Translations under genes and position numbers: made by a program
Notes under the pieces: model-generated
Database searches by the model: none
Told to the model about the DNA's origin: nothing
Seen by the model: the letters and a program-made list of their open reading frames with translations, nothing else
Source of the DNA: Akkermansiaceae bacterium UBA2381
GTDB taxonomy: Bacteria > Verrucomicrobiota > Verrucomicrobiia > Verrucomicrobiales > DEV007
DNA: 64,000 nt
Assembly: GCA_002344215.1 (NCBI GenBank)
Contig: DDSV01000036.1
Coordinates: forward strand, 154,545-218,544
Reading direction: 5' to 3'
Part shown: piece after piece, positions 33,727 to 42,224 of the stretch
How the letters are laid out: each line of letters starts with the position of its first letter
Numbering within the stretch: position 1 is the stretch's first letter

Positions 33727-34746
33727 ATGTTAGCCGAGCTCGACACGATCCAGACCGAAGCCCTCGCCGCAATAAGCGGAATTGCGGATGAAACGGCCCT
33801 TGAGGACGTCCGTGTGGGTTTTCTCGGGAAAAAGGGCAAGCTCACCATCGCCAGTGCGGGAATGAGGGATGTGCCAGCCGACTTGAAAAAGGATGTGGGG
33901 CAAAAGCTGAACGAGGTTCGCACGGCGATTACCTCGGCCCTCGACGAAAAATCAGCGGCCTTTATCGCCCGCAAGGATGCCGCGGCCTTTGCCTCGATTG
34001 ATCCGACTCTGCCCGCCCGGCCTCTGCCGAAGGGTGGGCTGCATCCGCTCACTCATGTCCTCGACGAGGCCGTCCGCATCCTTCGTCGCATGGGTTTTGC
34101 CCTCGCCGAGGGACCCGAGATCGAGACGGAGTGGCATTGTTTTGACGCGCTCAACACCCCGGCCGACCATCCGGCCCGGAATGAGACGGACACCTTTTAC
34201 TTTGAAAACGGCAAACTCCTGCGGACCCACACCTCTTCGGTGCAGATCCGGACGATGGAGAAGGAACTGCCGCCGGTGCGCATCATTGCTCCCGGCAGCG
34301 CCTTCCGGCGAGATGAGATCGATGCGACCCACCTCAGCGCTTTCCACCAGCTCGAGGGCCTCTATGTCGATCAGGGGGTGACTCTCGCCGACCTCAAGGG
34401 AACACTCGAGTATTTCTTCCGCGAGATTTTCGGATCAAAAACCGAGGTGAGGTTCCGGCCCCACTTTTTCCCCTTCACTGAACCCAGTTTTGAGGTGGAT
34501 CTCAAGCTCCACGCCGCCGGACGTGCCGCCAAATGGATTGAAATCGCCGGTTGCGGGATGGTTGACCCGGCCGTGTTCACCGAAGTGGGTAAAAAGCGCG
34601 GAGACGCCGCCTACGATCCTTCGGCCATTACCGGCTTCGCTTTCGGGATGGGACTCGATCGACTGGCGATGATCATGTACGGCATTCCGGACTTGAGGCT
34701 GTTGATTGAGAATGATGTGCGGTTTTTGGAGCAGTTTAGAGGATAG
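33727..34746 (+). CDS. pheS: Phenylalanyl-tRNA synthetase alpha subunit
   Basis: A 339-residue class II aminoacyl-tRNA synthetase subunit. The N-terminal coiled coil (to about residue 90) is followed by the catalytic core. Motif 2 is GSAFRRDEIDATHLSAFHQLEGLYVD near 195-220, and motif 3 is GFAFGMGLDRLAMIMYGIPDLR near 308-329. The phenylalanine pocket residues in FRPHFFPFTEPSFEVD are kept. It partners with the pheT product, 157 bases downstream, as (alpha-beta)2. Confidence 0.95.
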   Translation: MLAELDTIQTEALAAISGIADETALEDVRVGFLGKKGKLTIASAGMRDVPADLKKDVGQKLNEVRTAITSALDEKSAAFIARKDAAAFASIDPTLPARPLPKGGLHPLTHVLDEAVRILRRMGFALAEGPEIETEWHCFDALNTPADHPARNETDTFYFENGKLLRTHTSSVQIRTMEKELPPVRIIAPGSAFRRDEIDATHLSAFHQLEGLYVDQGVTLADLKGTLEYFFREIFGSKTEVRFRPHFFPFTEPSFEVDLKLHAAGRAAKWIEIAGCGMVDPAVFTEVGKKRGDAAYDPSAITGFAFGMGLDRLAMIMYGIPDLRLLIENDVRFLEQFRG

Positions 34747-34775
34747 CTGTTTAGCTGATTCTTCGAATTGATTTG

Positions 34776-34806
34776 GACCACGAATGAACACGAATTTTCA
34801 CGAATG
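34776..34806. repeat. CACGAAT iterated repeat in the pheS-pheT gap
   Basis: CACGAAT occurs three times, at 34779, 34789 and 34799, exactly every 10 bases. The block is of a kind of dispersed intergenic repeat I recall from several Gram-negative phyla; a TAGCTGTTTAGCTG lies just before it. Confidence 0.6.
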
Positions 34807-34903
34807 TGCTGATGCATGGATCGTAAAGCCCTCCTGAAACCGTCCTGACCTTTCACCTTCCCTCTTTCACACCTTTTACCGGGCTTCCGGCCCGCTCCCT
34901 CCC

Positions 34904-37288
34904 ATGAACGTCTCCCTCCAATGGCTCAGTGACCATGTCGATTTTTCGGAATACTCGATGGCTCAGCTCGACGAGTTGCTGACCTTTGCGGGCATTGAGG
35001 TCGAGGGCATTCAGAGCCTGCCTGATCATCTCGTTGTGGGTGAAGTGCTTTCCTCGGAGAAACATCCGGATGCGGAAAAACTGTCCGTTTGTCAGGTCGA
35101 TGACGGATCCGGAAAACCCCGTCAAATCGTCTGCGGGGCGAAGAACTACAAGGTCAGGGACAAGGTGCCGCTCGCACTGCCGGGATGCGTCCTCGATGCC
35201 GGGGGAGGGAAGACTTTCACGATCAGTGAGGGCAAACTTCGCGGGGTCGATTCGCTGGGGATGATGTGCTCGGCCAAGGAGATCGGGCTCGCGGAAGCGG
35301 CGGACGGACTCATGATCCTGCCCGCGAACCTGAAGCCGGGGACTCCCCTGACGGAGGTCTTTCCCGCTGTCTTTGAACTGGAGATCACCCCGAACCGTCC
35401 CGACTGCCTCAGTCACCTCGGAGTCGCCCGTGAACTCGCGGCTCTGGCGAAGAAGCCGCTCAAGGGCCTTGCCCATCATGGAGCGTCGACGACGCCGATC
35501 CGCAAGGCGGAGGCAAAGGAGATTCAGATCTCGTCACCGACCTGCCCCTACTACACGGCGCGCATCATCCGGGGCGTGAAAGTGGCTGAGTCTCCCGCCT
35601 GGCTTAAGCAGAAGCTGGAGTCCATCGGACTGCGGCCGATCAACAATGTCGTCGACATCACAAACTACGTTCTCATGGAGACCGGGCAGCCGCTTCATGC
35701 CTTCGACATGGCCAAACTTGAAGGTGGGATCGTGGTTCGTCAGGCGAAGGGCGGGGAGAAATTCCTCGCCCTCAATGGCGAAGAATACAAACTCAGCGAC
35801 GAGGATCTCGTTATCGCCGACAGCTCCAAGGCGGTGGCGATCGGCGGAGTGATGGGCGGGGAGGATAGCGGAGTCACCGGTGCGACGACCGATGTCCTGC
35901 TTGAGGCGGCGTATTTTACTCCTGCTGCGATCCGCCGGACAGGACGACGCCTCGGGATTCACTCGGATTCGAGCTACCGTTTCGAGCGCGGGGTTGATCC
36001 CTGGCAAATTGCCGGTGTTTCCGATTTCGCGGTGAAACTCATTCTCGAAGTGGCCGGTGGCAAAGTAGAACCCGATCTGATAGTTGCCGGGGAGGCCCCG
36101 GCCGCTCCGCAGCCGGTCGCGCTGGACAATGATTACTGCCGTTCGGTCATCGGGGCACCGCTCACGGACGAGACGATCGATTCGATCCTGACTTCCCTCG
36201 GACTTGAGGCTTCCGCAAATCTCTGGCAGATTCCGACCTATCGCCTCGATCTGGAACGGCCCATTGATCTCGTTGAAGAAGTGGCTCGGGTCTATGGACT
36301 CGACAATATACCGTCCCGCACGAGGGCCAGTTTCTCCGCTGCTTCGAAGGCCGATGAAGCCTACGATTTTCTTCGTTCGATTCAGGATCGGCTCGCGGGT
36401 CTCGGATTCTACGAGGCGAGAAATCTCAAGCTCATTTCCGCAGCACAACTGGCGGACGATCTCGCCACGACCCATCGGGGGATGAGCCCGGTTCGGCTGA
36501 AAAATCCTCTGAACGACGAGCAGGACTACCTCCGTCCGGGGCTTGTCCCGGGACTGCTCGCCTCGGGCTCACGGAACCAGCGATTCGGACGGGCCGACCT
36601 GCGGCTCTTCGAAGCGGGGCGCGTTTTCACGGCGACACCGAAAGGTGAGGAGATCGAACACGAACATCTTGCTCTCCTCATGACCGGGGCCCGCGTCGCA
36701 CGAAGCTGGACCGACAGCAAGCCGAAGCTCCTCGATATCCACGATCTGCGGGGAGCGCTCGAAATGATCTGTCCCGGGGGGCTGAATTTTGTTCCTGTGG
36801 AAGACTCGAGACTGCTTTGTGCCTGTAGCATCGAGATTGGGGAGGGGAAAAAGGCCGTCAAACTCGGTCTCGCCGGAATTGTTCCTCCGGCACGGGCGCG
36901 TGAACTGGATCTCAATGCTCCTGTCCTCGTGGCTGAAGTGAATGTGAAGAAACTGATGGGTGCGAGGAGCCAGGACCTTGCCCACGCGGACCTTCCCAAA
37001 TTTCCGGGAAGCTCCCGCGATATGGCGATGCTGGTGCCAAAGTCCCTCTCTGCCGGCGCCGTGGCCGCATTTTTCGAGGCTCATGAGGAGCCTCTTCTCC
37101 AATCAGTGGAACTTTTTGATCTCTTCGAAGATCCCGATGGCGTGAAACTTGCAAAGGATAAAAAGTCGCTCGCTTACACCGTTCTCTATCGTGCTCCGGA
37201 CCGGACACTCGAGGCGGCAGAGGTGGAGGCGGCTCACGCGAAACTTTTGGATTCCCTAAAATCGGGATTAAACGTAGAGTTCAGGTAG
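34904..37288 (+). CDS. pheT: Phenylalanyl-tRNA synthetase beta subunit
   Basis: A 794-residue PheRS beta subunit of full bacterial length. In order: EMAP/tRNA-binding domain (VVGEVLSSEKHPDAEKLSVCQVDDG near 45), B3/4 editing region (TGQPLHAFDMAKLEG, LNGEEYKLSDEDLVIADS), B5 (LIVAGEAPAAPQPVALDNDYCRSVIG), the catalytic-like core (GLGFYEARNLKLIS, LRPGLVPGLLASGSRNQRF), and the C-terminal ferredoxin-like anticodon-binding domain (KFPGSSRDMAMLVP to LAYTVLYRAPDRTLEAAEV). It pairs with PheS encoded upstream. Confidence 0.95.
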   Translation: MNVSLQWLSDHVDFSEYSMAQLDELLTFAGIEVEGIQSLPDHLVVGEVLSSEKHPDAEKLSVCQVDDGSGKPRQIVCGAKNYKVRDKVPLALPGCVLDAGGGKTFTISEGKLRGVDSLGMMCSAKEIGLAEAADGLMILPANLKPGTPLTEVFPAVFELEITPNRPDCLSHLGVARELAALAKKPLKGLAHHGASTTPIRKAEAKEIQISSPTCPYYTARIIRGVKVAESPAWLKQKLESIGLRPINNVVDITNYVLMETGQPLHAFDMAKLEGGIVVRQAKGGEKFLALNGEEYKLSDEDLVIADSSKAVAIGGVMGGEDSGVTGATTDVLLEAAYFTPAAIRRTGRRLGIHSDSSYRFERGVDPWQIAGVSDFAVKLILEVAGGKVEPDLIVAGEAPAAPQPVALDNDYCRSVIGAPLTDETIDSILTSLGLEASANLWQIPTYRLDLERPIDLVEEVARVYGLDNIPSRTRASFSAASKADEAYDFLRSIQDRLAGLGFYEARNLKLISAAQLADDLATTHRGMSPVRLKNPLNDEQDYLRPGLVPGLLASGSRNQRFGRADLRLFEAGRVFTATPKGEEIEHEHLALLMTGARVARSWTDSKPKLLDIHDLRGALEMICPGGLNFVPVEDSRLLCACSIEIGEGKKAVKLGLAGIVPPARARELDLNAPVLVAEVNVKKLMGARSQDLAHADLPKFPGSSRDMAMLVPKSLSAGAVAAFFEAHEEPLLQSVELFDLFEDPDGVKLAKDKKSLAYTVLYRAPDRTLEAAEVEAAHAKLLDSLKSGLNVEFR

Positions 37289-37375
37289 AAATCATTGTTA
37301 TCCGCAACCCAACCCCATTTTTGAATTTTCCTGCGGTGTTCGTCCCTTACCCATCAAATACAGGCCCGGACCGTT

Positions 37376-37556
37376 GATACGTTATTGGGGGCTTAGCAAA
37401 TCGTCGGCTGTCAGGCCTTCGCTGGAAGGCAAAAGTCGGTGAGCGGCTCCCTCCCTGTTGAGTGACGGGAACGTGAGCCTCTAGATCGGGAGACGGCACA
37501 GGTGGGAATTACTCAAAGCGCCCCGGACCTTTTCAGGTTTCCCGGGGCGCTTTTTT
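37376..37556 (+). ncRNA. Candidate structured non-coding RNA ending in a terminator
   Basis: The stretch after pheT has no ORF of note but contains ordered helices: GCCTTC/GAAGGC (37415-37430), GGCTC/GAGCC enclosing TCCC/GGGA (about 37445-37480), and a 5' segment GGGGGCTT (37386-37393) able to pair imperfectly with AAGCGCCCC at the start of the terminator. It ends in a very strong terminator. This could be a small RNA, or an extended pheT 3' end; I could not match it to 6S, SRP, tmRNA, RNase P or a known riboswitch. Confidence 0.4.
37515..37556 (+). terminator. Strong intrinsic terminator
   Basis: AAAGCGCCCCGG (37515-37526) pairs perfectly with CCGGGGCGCTTT (37542-37553), followed by TTT. 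It ends transcription from pheST and/or the candidate RNA. Confidence 0.95.
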
Positions 37557-37571
37557 GTTTTCTAGGAATTT

Positions 37572-37623
37572 CCTTTTTCATCCGCCCGGCCCCTTCCCGC
37601 CGAAGGCGCGGGGGTGGAGGGGG
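37572..37623. repeat. REP-like intergenic repeat, copy 1
   Basis: CCTTTTTCATCC followed by CCCGGCCCCTTCCC, then GGCGCGGGGGTGGAGGGGG. A second copy in the same orientation lies at 47561-47619. Each has a small inverted arm around CCTTCCC/GGGAAGG-like core, as in REP sequences. The rest of the gap, 37624-37744, shows nothing recognisable. Confidence 0.65.
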
Positions 37624-37744
37624 TTCGACAGCCCGCTGCGTTATCCGCTAATGCCCCATCCAAACCGGAGGTTCCGACGCCACCGGAGACGAGCATTATT
37701 CACACGTGATCGCGTGCGTCCTCGTGATTGCCTCCTTGTGGCGA

Positions 37745-37769
37745 ACGGTATACCAAAACGGTATACCAA
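37745..37769. promoter_or_regulatory. Tandem GGTATACC operators at the GntR start
   Basis: ACGGTATACCAAA occurs twice in tandem, with the palindrome GGTATACC at 37747-37754 and 37760-37767, 13 bases apart, ending directly before the start codon. The form matches operators bound by FCD-type GntR regulators, so autoregulation of the whole operon is likely. Confidence 0.75.
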
Positions 37770-38432
37770 ATGAAATCGCCGTCCTTGCCGTCATCCCTTG
37801 CCGAAACCGCTGCCACGAGGCTGCGGGCGGAGATCGTCTCAGGCGAGCTTCCTTCCGGCTCCCGCCTTGCCGAAGCCGCGGTGGCGCAGCGTTTCGGGGT
37901 GAGCCGGGTGCCGGTGCGGGAGGCCCTCGTCCTTCTCGAGCGCGAGGGGCTGGTTGAGTTCACTCCCACGGGCCGGGCCTGCGTGAAGGCTCTTTCGCCT
38001 CGCGATTTCGAGGAGCTTTATGTGCTGCGTCTTGCCCTGGAACCGGTCGCGGCGAGGCTGGCGGCACCGGTGTTGAAGGCGGACCCCGGTCGTTTGGAAA
38101 AGAATCTCGCGGCGACGCGACGGGCGCGGAGTCTGCGCGAGGTCACTACGCTCGATCTCGAGTTCCATGAGATCATCTTGAAGGCTTCTGGCAATCGCCG
38201 CCTGCTCACCTTGTGGCGCTCGCTCCGCGGGGAGCTCGAGCTCTGGCTCGGGCGGTTGCACCGTCATCACCAGACTTTGACCAGCGAAACGCGCGAGGAA
38301 ACGGTCGGTGCGCACCTAGTCATTCTCGAAAGCTTTGCCAGCGAGTCTCCGGCCGCCTGCGAACGGCTCATGCGCCGCCACATCCTCGGCTGGCGCGAGT
38401 GGCTGCCCGCCCTCGAGGAGATCGGCTCATGA
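37770..38432 (+). CDS. GntR family regulator, FCD type
   Basis: A 220-residue transcription factor. The N-terminal winged helix covers about residues 10-75 (LRAEIVSGELPSGSRLAEAAVAQRFGVSRVPVREALVLLEREGLVE), and the C-terminal FCD domain covers 85-215, a helical ligand-binding bundle with the metal-type residues of this class (LRLALEPVAARL, DLEFHEIILKASGN, HLVILESFASES). Ligands of such regulators are usually sugar acids or other small carboxylates. The ATG at 37770 follows two tandem GGTATACC sites; an earlier in-frame start would place the operators inside the gene. Its stop overlaps the next start by 4 bases (ATGA), so it heads the operon it probably controls. Confidence 0.88.
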   Translation: MKSPSLPSSLAETAATRLRAEIVSGELPSGSRLAEAAVAQRFGVSRVPVREALVLLEREGLVEFTPTGRACVKALSPRDFEELYVLRLALEPVAARLAAPVLKADPGRLEKNLAATRRARSLREVTTLDLEFHEIILKASGNRRLLTLWRSLRGELELWLGRLHRHHQTLTSETREETVGAHLVILESFASESPAACERLMRRHILGWREWLPALEEIGS

Positions 38433-41400
38433 TCCGCGGACTCATCGTTCTCTGTTTTCTGGTCGCCGTATCCGCGAACGCCGCGGAGATGCCGGAGGAG
38501 GTGCGCGCCATGTTCAAGAGCCATTGCCTCAACTGCCACTCGACCGAAAAGCAGAAAGGCGAACTCGATCTCGAGACCTCGGACATCGCCAGGGAACCCC
38601 AGGTCTGGGAAAATGTCATCGACCAGATCCTCCACGGCGAAATGCCGCCGAAGAAGGAGAAGCAGCCCTCCGAAACGGAGAAGGAACAACTCCTCGGTTG
38701 GGTGAAGAAGTCGCTCGACGAGATCGCCCTCGCCAATGCCGGAGATCCCGGGCCGGTGGTGCTGCGTCGGCTTTCCAACCACGAATACACCTACACCTTG
38801 CGCGATCTCACCGGGGTCGATTCGCTCGATCCTGCGCGCGAGTTTCCCGTCGATGGCGCGGCGGGCGAGGGCTTCACGAATGCGGGCGCGGCGCTCGTGA
38901 TGTCGCCGGCGCTGCTGACGAAGTACCTCGATGCGGCGAAAGAGGTGGCTGCTCACCTCGTCCTGTTGCCTGATGGCATCCGCTTTTCGGCGAGTGATTC
39001 AACGCAGGATTGGACCGGGGAAGCGCTCGCGCGGATCCGGGCGATCTACGCGAAACACACCACCTCGGGCGAGGCGGCTGCCACCGTCGCGCAGGGGATT
39101 CAACTCGACACGGGCACGGGCAGCGGGCGACTACCTCTCGCACGGTATCTGGATGCCCTGCAGGGTCGCGGCAGCGGGGACGGCCTCAGTCCGAAGTATC
39201 TCGGAATTCTCCGCGAAGCGCTCGAAGGGGAAATGCCTTCGCTCCTGCTCGATCCGCTGCGGGCGAAATACCGCGGGAAGTCGCTTGTCGCCGCCGATAT
39301 CGAACCGTGGCAGCAGGTCCTCTGGCGTTTTGCCAATGTCGGCCACATCGGCAAGGAAAACGGACCGAAGGCCTGGCAGGAGCCGGTGACCCCACTCACC
39401 GCCGGGCATGAAATGCGCGTGAAGCTCGACTCGGATCGCGATGTGACGCTCTACCTCGCCACGAGCGATGCGGGCGACGGGGAGGAAGACGACGAGGTGA
39501 TCTGGGAAAATCCGCGACTCGTCTCGGCGGGGCGAACCGACCTGCCGATCAGTGATCTACCCGCGCTCGTGACCCATCTCGAGACTCAGCGGGCGAGAAT
39601 TCTCGCCAACACGGAGGCCTGCCTGAATGCGATCGAGGGTGGAGGCGAGGCCGATCCGGAATTGATGGCGGCGTGGCGGGAATACCTCGGCTTCGGCACG
39701 ACGACGCTGGAGCCGCTCCTTACCCGGCAACTGAAAAGCACGCCCGACTACGATTTCATCAAGGGCTGGACCGGCGATCAGGCGCTGAGCGTGCTCGCGA
39801 ATTCCTCCGACGCCACCGTGCGGACTCCGGGAGTGATGAAGGCGCACAGCGTTGCGACACATCCTTCGCCGTCGCGCGCCGCGGTGATCGCGTGGCGTTG
39901 CGAGACGGGAGGCAGCTTCCGCATCGCTGGCGATGTCACCGACGCGCATCCGGAATGCGGCAACGGTGTGACCTGGACGCTCGAGGTGCGACGAGGCCAC
40001 AACAGCGAAGTCCTCGCGAAAGGGGAGACGAAGGGCGCGACGGTGTTTCCGTTAGGGCCGTTCGAGGACGTTCGTGTCGAGTCGGGCCAGGTGGTCGCGC
40101 TGGTAATCGGTCCGCGCGAGGGCAATCATGTCTGTGATCTCACCGGAGTGAACCTCTCGATCGGAGACGCATCGAAAACCTGGGATCTCGGGAAGGACGT
40201 CTCACCGAACATCCTCGCGGGCAATCCGCACGGGCCATGGTATTTCCTGAGCCAGCCGGCCAGCCTCGAAGCCGCGCCCGACGTGCCGGGGCCGATCGCG
40301 GAGTGGCGGAGGCAACCATCGCCGGAACGGGCGGCAAAGGTGCGCGAGTTTCTGGAGAAGGAGTTTCCGCTGAACTCGCCTCTGCTGCGTCCCTTCCTCT
40401 CGAAACGGCCGGACTCGTCCAGCCCGTCGGATCTTTCCGCGAAGGCGCCTTCGGTCCTCGAGATCCAAATTCCCGCAGCACTGGCGAAGGGCGCGGAGTT
40501 TGTCGTCACGGGCAGACTGGCTTCGCCGAAGACGGGCAGCGTGCAGATGCGGGTCCTCACGGAGAAGCCTGACATGAGCACAACGATCCTCGCTGGTCAG
40601 GCGGCTTCGGCGTTGAAGCCGGGGCAATGGAGCGACAACAATCTCGTCACGCAGCACAGTGCCCCGGTCATCGTGAACGACGGCAGCGAGGCACGGAAGC
40701 GGTTTGAAAAGGCGTTTGAAGACTTTCGCGCCCTTTTTCCCATCGCGCTGTGTTACACCCGCATCGTTCCGGTGGACGAAGTCGTCACCCTGACCCTGTT
40801 CTATCGGGAAGATGACCCTCTCCGGTCACTGATCCTTTCCGACGACGAGGCCCGCGAACTCGACCGGCTCTGGGCGGAATTGCTCTTCGTGAGCGAGGCG
40901 CCTTTGAAACAGGTCGATGTCTTCGAGCAACTCTTCCAATACGCGACGCAGGATGCGAAGCCCTCCGCCTTCGAGCCGATGCGTGCACCGATACTCGCGG
41001 CGGCGGAGCGGTTCAAAGAGCAACGGCAGGCTGCTGATGCGATCCAGCGCGAGGCGGTGATCGACGTTGCCGCGAAGGCCTGGCGACGCCCGCTGACGGA
41101 GGCGGAGAAAACGTCGCTCCGGTCCTTTCCGCCACGCTTGATGCTCGTGCGCGTCCTGACTTCGCCGTCCTTTCTTTATCGTGGCGAGCAGGCCCGCGAG
41201 ACGACGGGCCCGGTGAACGACTGGGAACTCGCGACCCGACTGAGCTATTTTCTCACCTCCTCCGCTCCCGATGAGGAACTGCGAACCATCGCCGCCGGGG
41301 GGCGGTTGCGTGATGACCAGGTCCTTGCAGCTCAGGCGCGGCGTTTGTTGAAGACCGACCGGGTCCGGCGTCTCGCGACCGAATTCGGCTGCCAGTATCT

Positions 41401-42214
41401 CCACGTCCGCGACGTCGCGACCCTCGATGAAAAGAGCGAACGGCATTTTCCGGAGTTTCCCGATCTGCGCGACGACATGCAGGAGGAGGTGACGCGTTTC
41501 TTCATCGACCTGTTTCAGAATGACTGCAGCGTCCTCTCCCTCCTCGAAGCCGATCACACTTTCGTGAACGAACCCTTGGCCAGGTTCTACGGCATCGAGA
41601 ATGCGCAATCCACCGAATGGCTTCGCATCGAAGGCCTGCGTGAGCACGGCCGCGGCGGTCTCCTCGGATTCGCCGCGACTCTGGCAAAACACTCGGGGGC
41701 TTCGCGAACGAGTGCCATCCAGCGCGGCACCTGGGTGAGCGAGGTGATCCTCGGCGACAAACTGCCGAATCCGCCGAAGGGAGTGCCCGTCTTGCCCGAT
41801 GAGGCACCCGAGGGACTGACCGAACGCCAGCTCATCGAGCGCCACAGCCGCGATGCGAATTGCGCGGGATGCCACAGCAGGATCGACTCCTACGGCTTCG
41901 CCCTCGAGGGCTTCGACGCGATCGGTCGGTCCCGCGAGGCCGATACCCAGACGGTCTTGCGCGACGGCACGCCGATCGCGGGACTGGAGGGTTTGCGCGA
42001 CTACCTTGCGGGCGAACGGCGCGAGGATTTCCTCCGGCAATTCAGCCGCAAACTGCTCGGCTACGCCCTAGGGCGCAGCGTCCAGCTCTCCGATCAGCCG
42101 CTCCTCGATGAGATGGTCGAAAGCAAGGGCGCCCTCATCGGCGACCTCGTCGAGAAGATCGTCCTGAGCCCGCAATTCCGGAATGGGCGCGGACGCGAAA
42201 TTGTGATGAAATAA
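38429..42214 (+). CDS. DUF1587/1592/1588/1585 cytochrome protein, enlarged
   Basis: A 1,261-residue exported protein, several hundred residues longer than usual for the family. After a signal peptide (to NAA, residue 19), a planctomycete cytochrome C domain has CLNCH at 33-37. DUF1587 follows (VLRRLSNHEYTYTLRDLTGV, near 110). An extra central part of about 500 residues carries a beta-sandwich-like stretch (AAVIAWRCETGGSFRIAGDVTDAHPECGNGVTWTLEVRRG, near 480-560). Then DUF1595/1592 (DWELATRLSYFLTSSAPDEELRTI, near 930), DUF1588 with a second heme motif CAGCH at 1145-1149, and DUF1585 at the end. It is thought to work in periplasmic electron transfer; the substrate is unknown. It is coupled to the GntR gene and followed by the DUF1552 gene 10 bases later. 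Confidence 0.85.
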   Translation: MIRGLIVLCFLVAVSANAAEMPEEVRAMFKSHCLNCHSTEKQKGELDLETSDIAREPQVWENVIDQILHGEMPPKKEKQPSETEKEQLLGWVKKSLDEIALANAGDPGPVVLRRLSNHEYTYTLRDLTGVDSLDPAREFPVDGAAGEGFTNAGAALVMSPALLTKYLDAAKEVAAHLVLLPDGIRFSASDSTQDWTGEALARIRAIYAKHTTSGEAAATVAQGIQLDTGTGSGRLPLARYLDALQGRGSGDGLSPKYLGILREALEGEMPSLLLDPLRAKYRGKSLVAADIEPWQQVLWRFANVGHIGKENGPKAWQEPVTPLTAGHEMRVKLDSDRDVTLYLATSDAGDGEEDDEVIWENPRLVSAGRTDLPISDLPALVTHLETQRARILANTEACLNAIEGGGEADPELMAAWREYLGFGTTTLEPLLTRQLKSTPDYDFIKGWTGDQALSVLANSSDATVRTPGVMKAHSVATHPSPSRAAVIAWRCETGGSFRIAGDVTDAHPECGNGVTWTLEVRRGHNSEVLAKGETKGATVFPLGPFEDVRVESGQVVALVIGPREGNHVCDLTGVNLSIGDASKTWDLGKDVSPNILAGNPHGPWYFLSQPASLEAAPDVPGPIAEWRRQPSPERAAKVREFLEKEFPLNSPLLRPFLSKRPDSSSPSDLSAKAPSVLEIQIPAALAKGAEFVVTGRLASPKTGSVQMRVLTEKPDMSTTILAGQAASALKPGQWSDNNLVTQHSAPVIVNDGSEARKRFEKAFEDFRALFPIALCYTRIVPVDEVVTLTLFYREDDPLRSLILSDDEARELDRLWAELLFVSEAPLKQVDVFEQLFQYATQDAKPSAFEPMRAPILAAAERFKEQRQAADAIQREAVIDVAAKAWRRPLTEAEKTSLRSFPPRLMLVRVLTSPSFLYRGEQARETTGPVNDWELATRLSYFLTSSAPDEELRTIAAGGRLRDDQVLAAQARRLLKTDRVRRLATEFGCQYLHVRDVATLDEKSERHFPEFPDLRDDMQEEVTRFFIDLFQNDCSVLSLLEADHTFVNEPLARFYGIENAQSTEWLRIEGLREHGRGGLLGFAATLAKHSGASRTSAIQRGTWVSEVILGDKLPNPPKGVPVLPDEAPEGLTERQLIERHSRDANCAGCHSRIDSYGFALEGFDAIGRSREADTQTVLRDGTPIAGLEGLRDYLAGERREDFLRQFSRKLLGYALGRSVQLSDQPLLDEMVESKGALIGDLVEKIVLSPQFRNGRGREIVMK

Positions 42215-42224
42215 CCTGAAGACG

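Noticed and set aside
37376..37514. 6S RNA, SRP RNA, tmRNA, RNase P RNA or cobalamin riboswitch after pheT
   Set aside because: None of their conserved sequence blocks could be found, so only an unassigned RNA candidate is kept.
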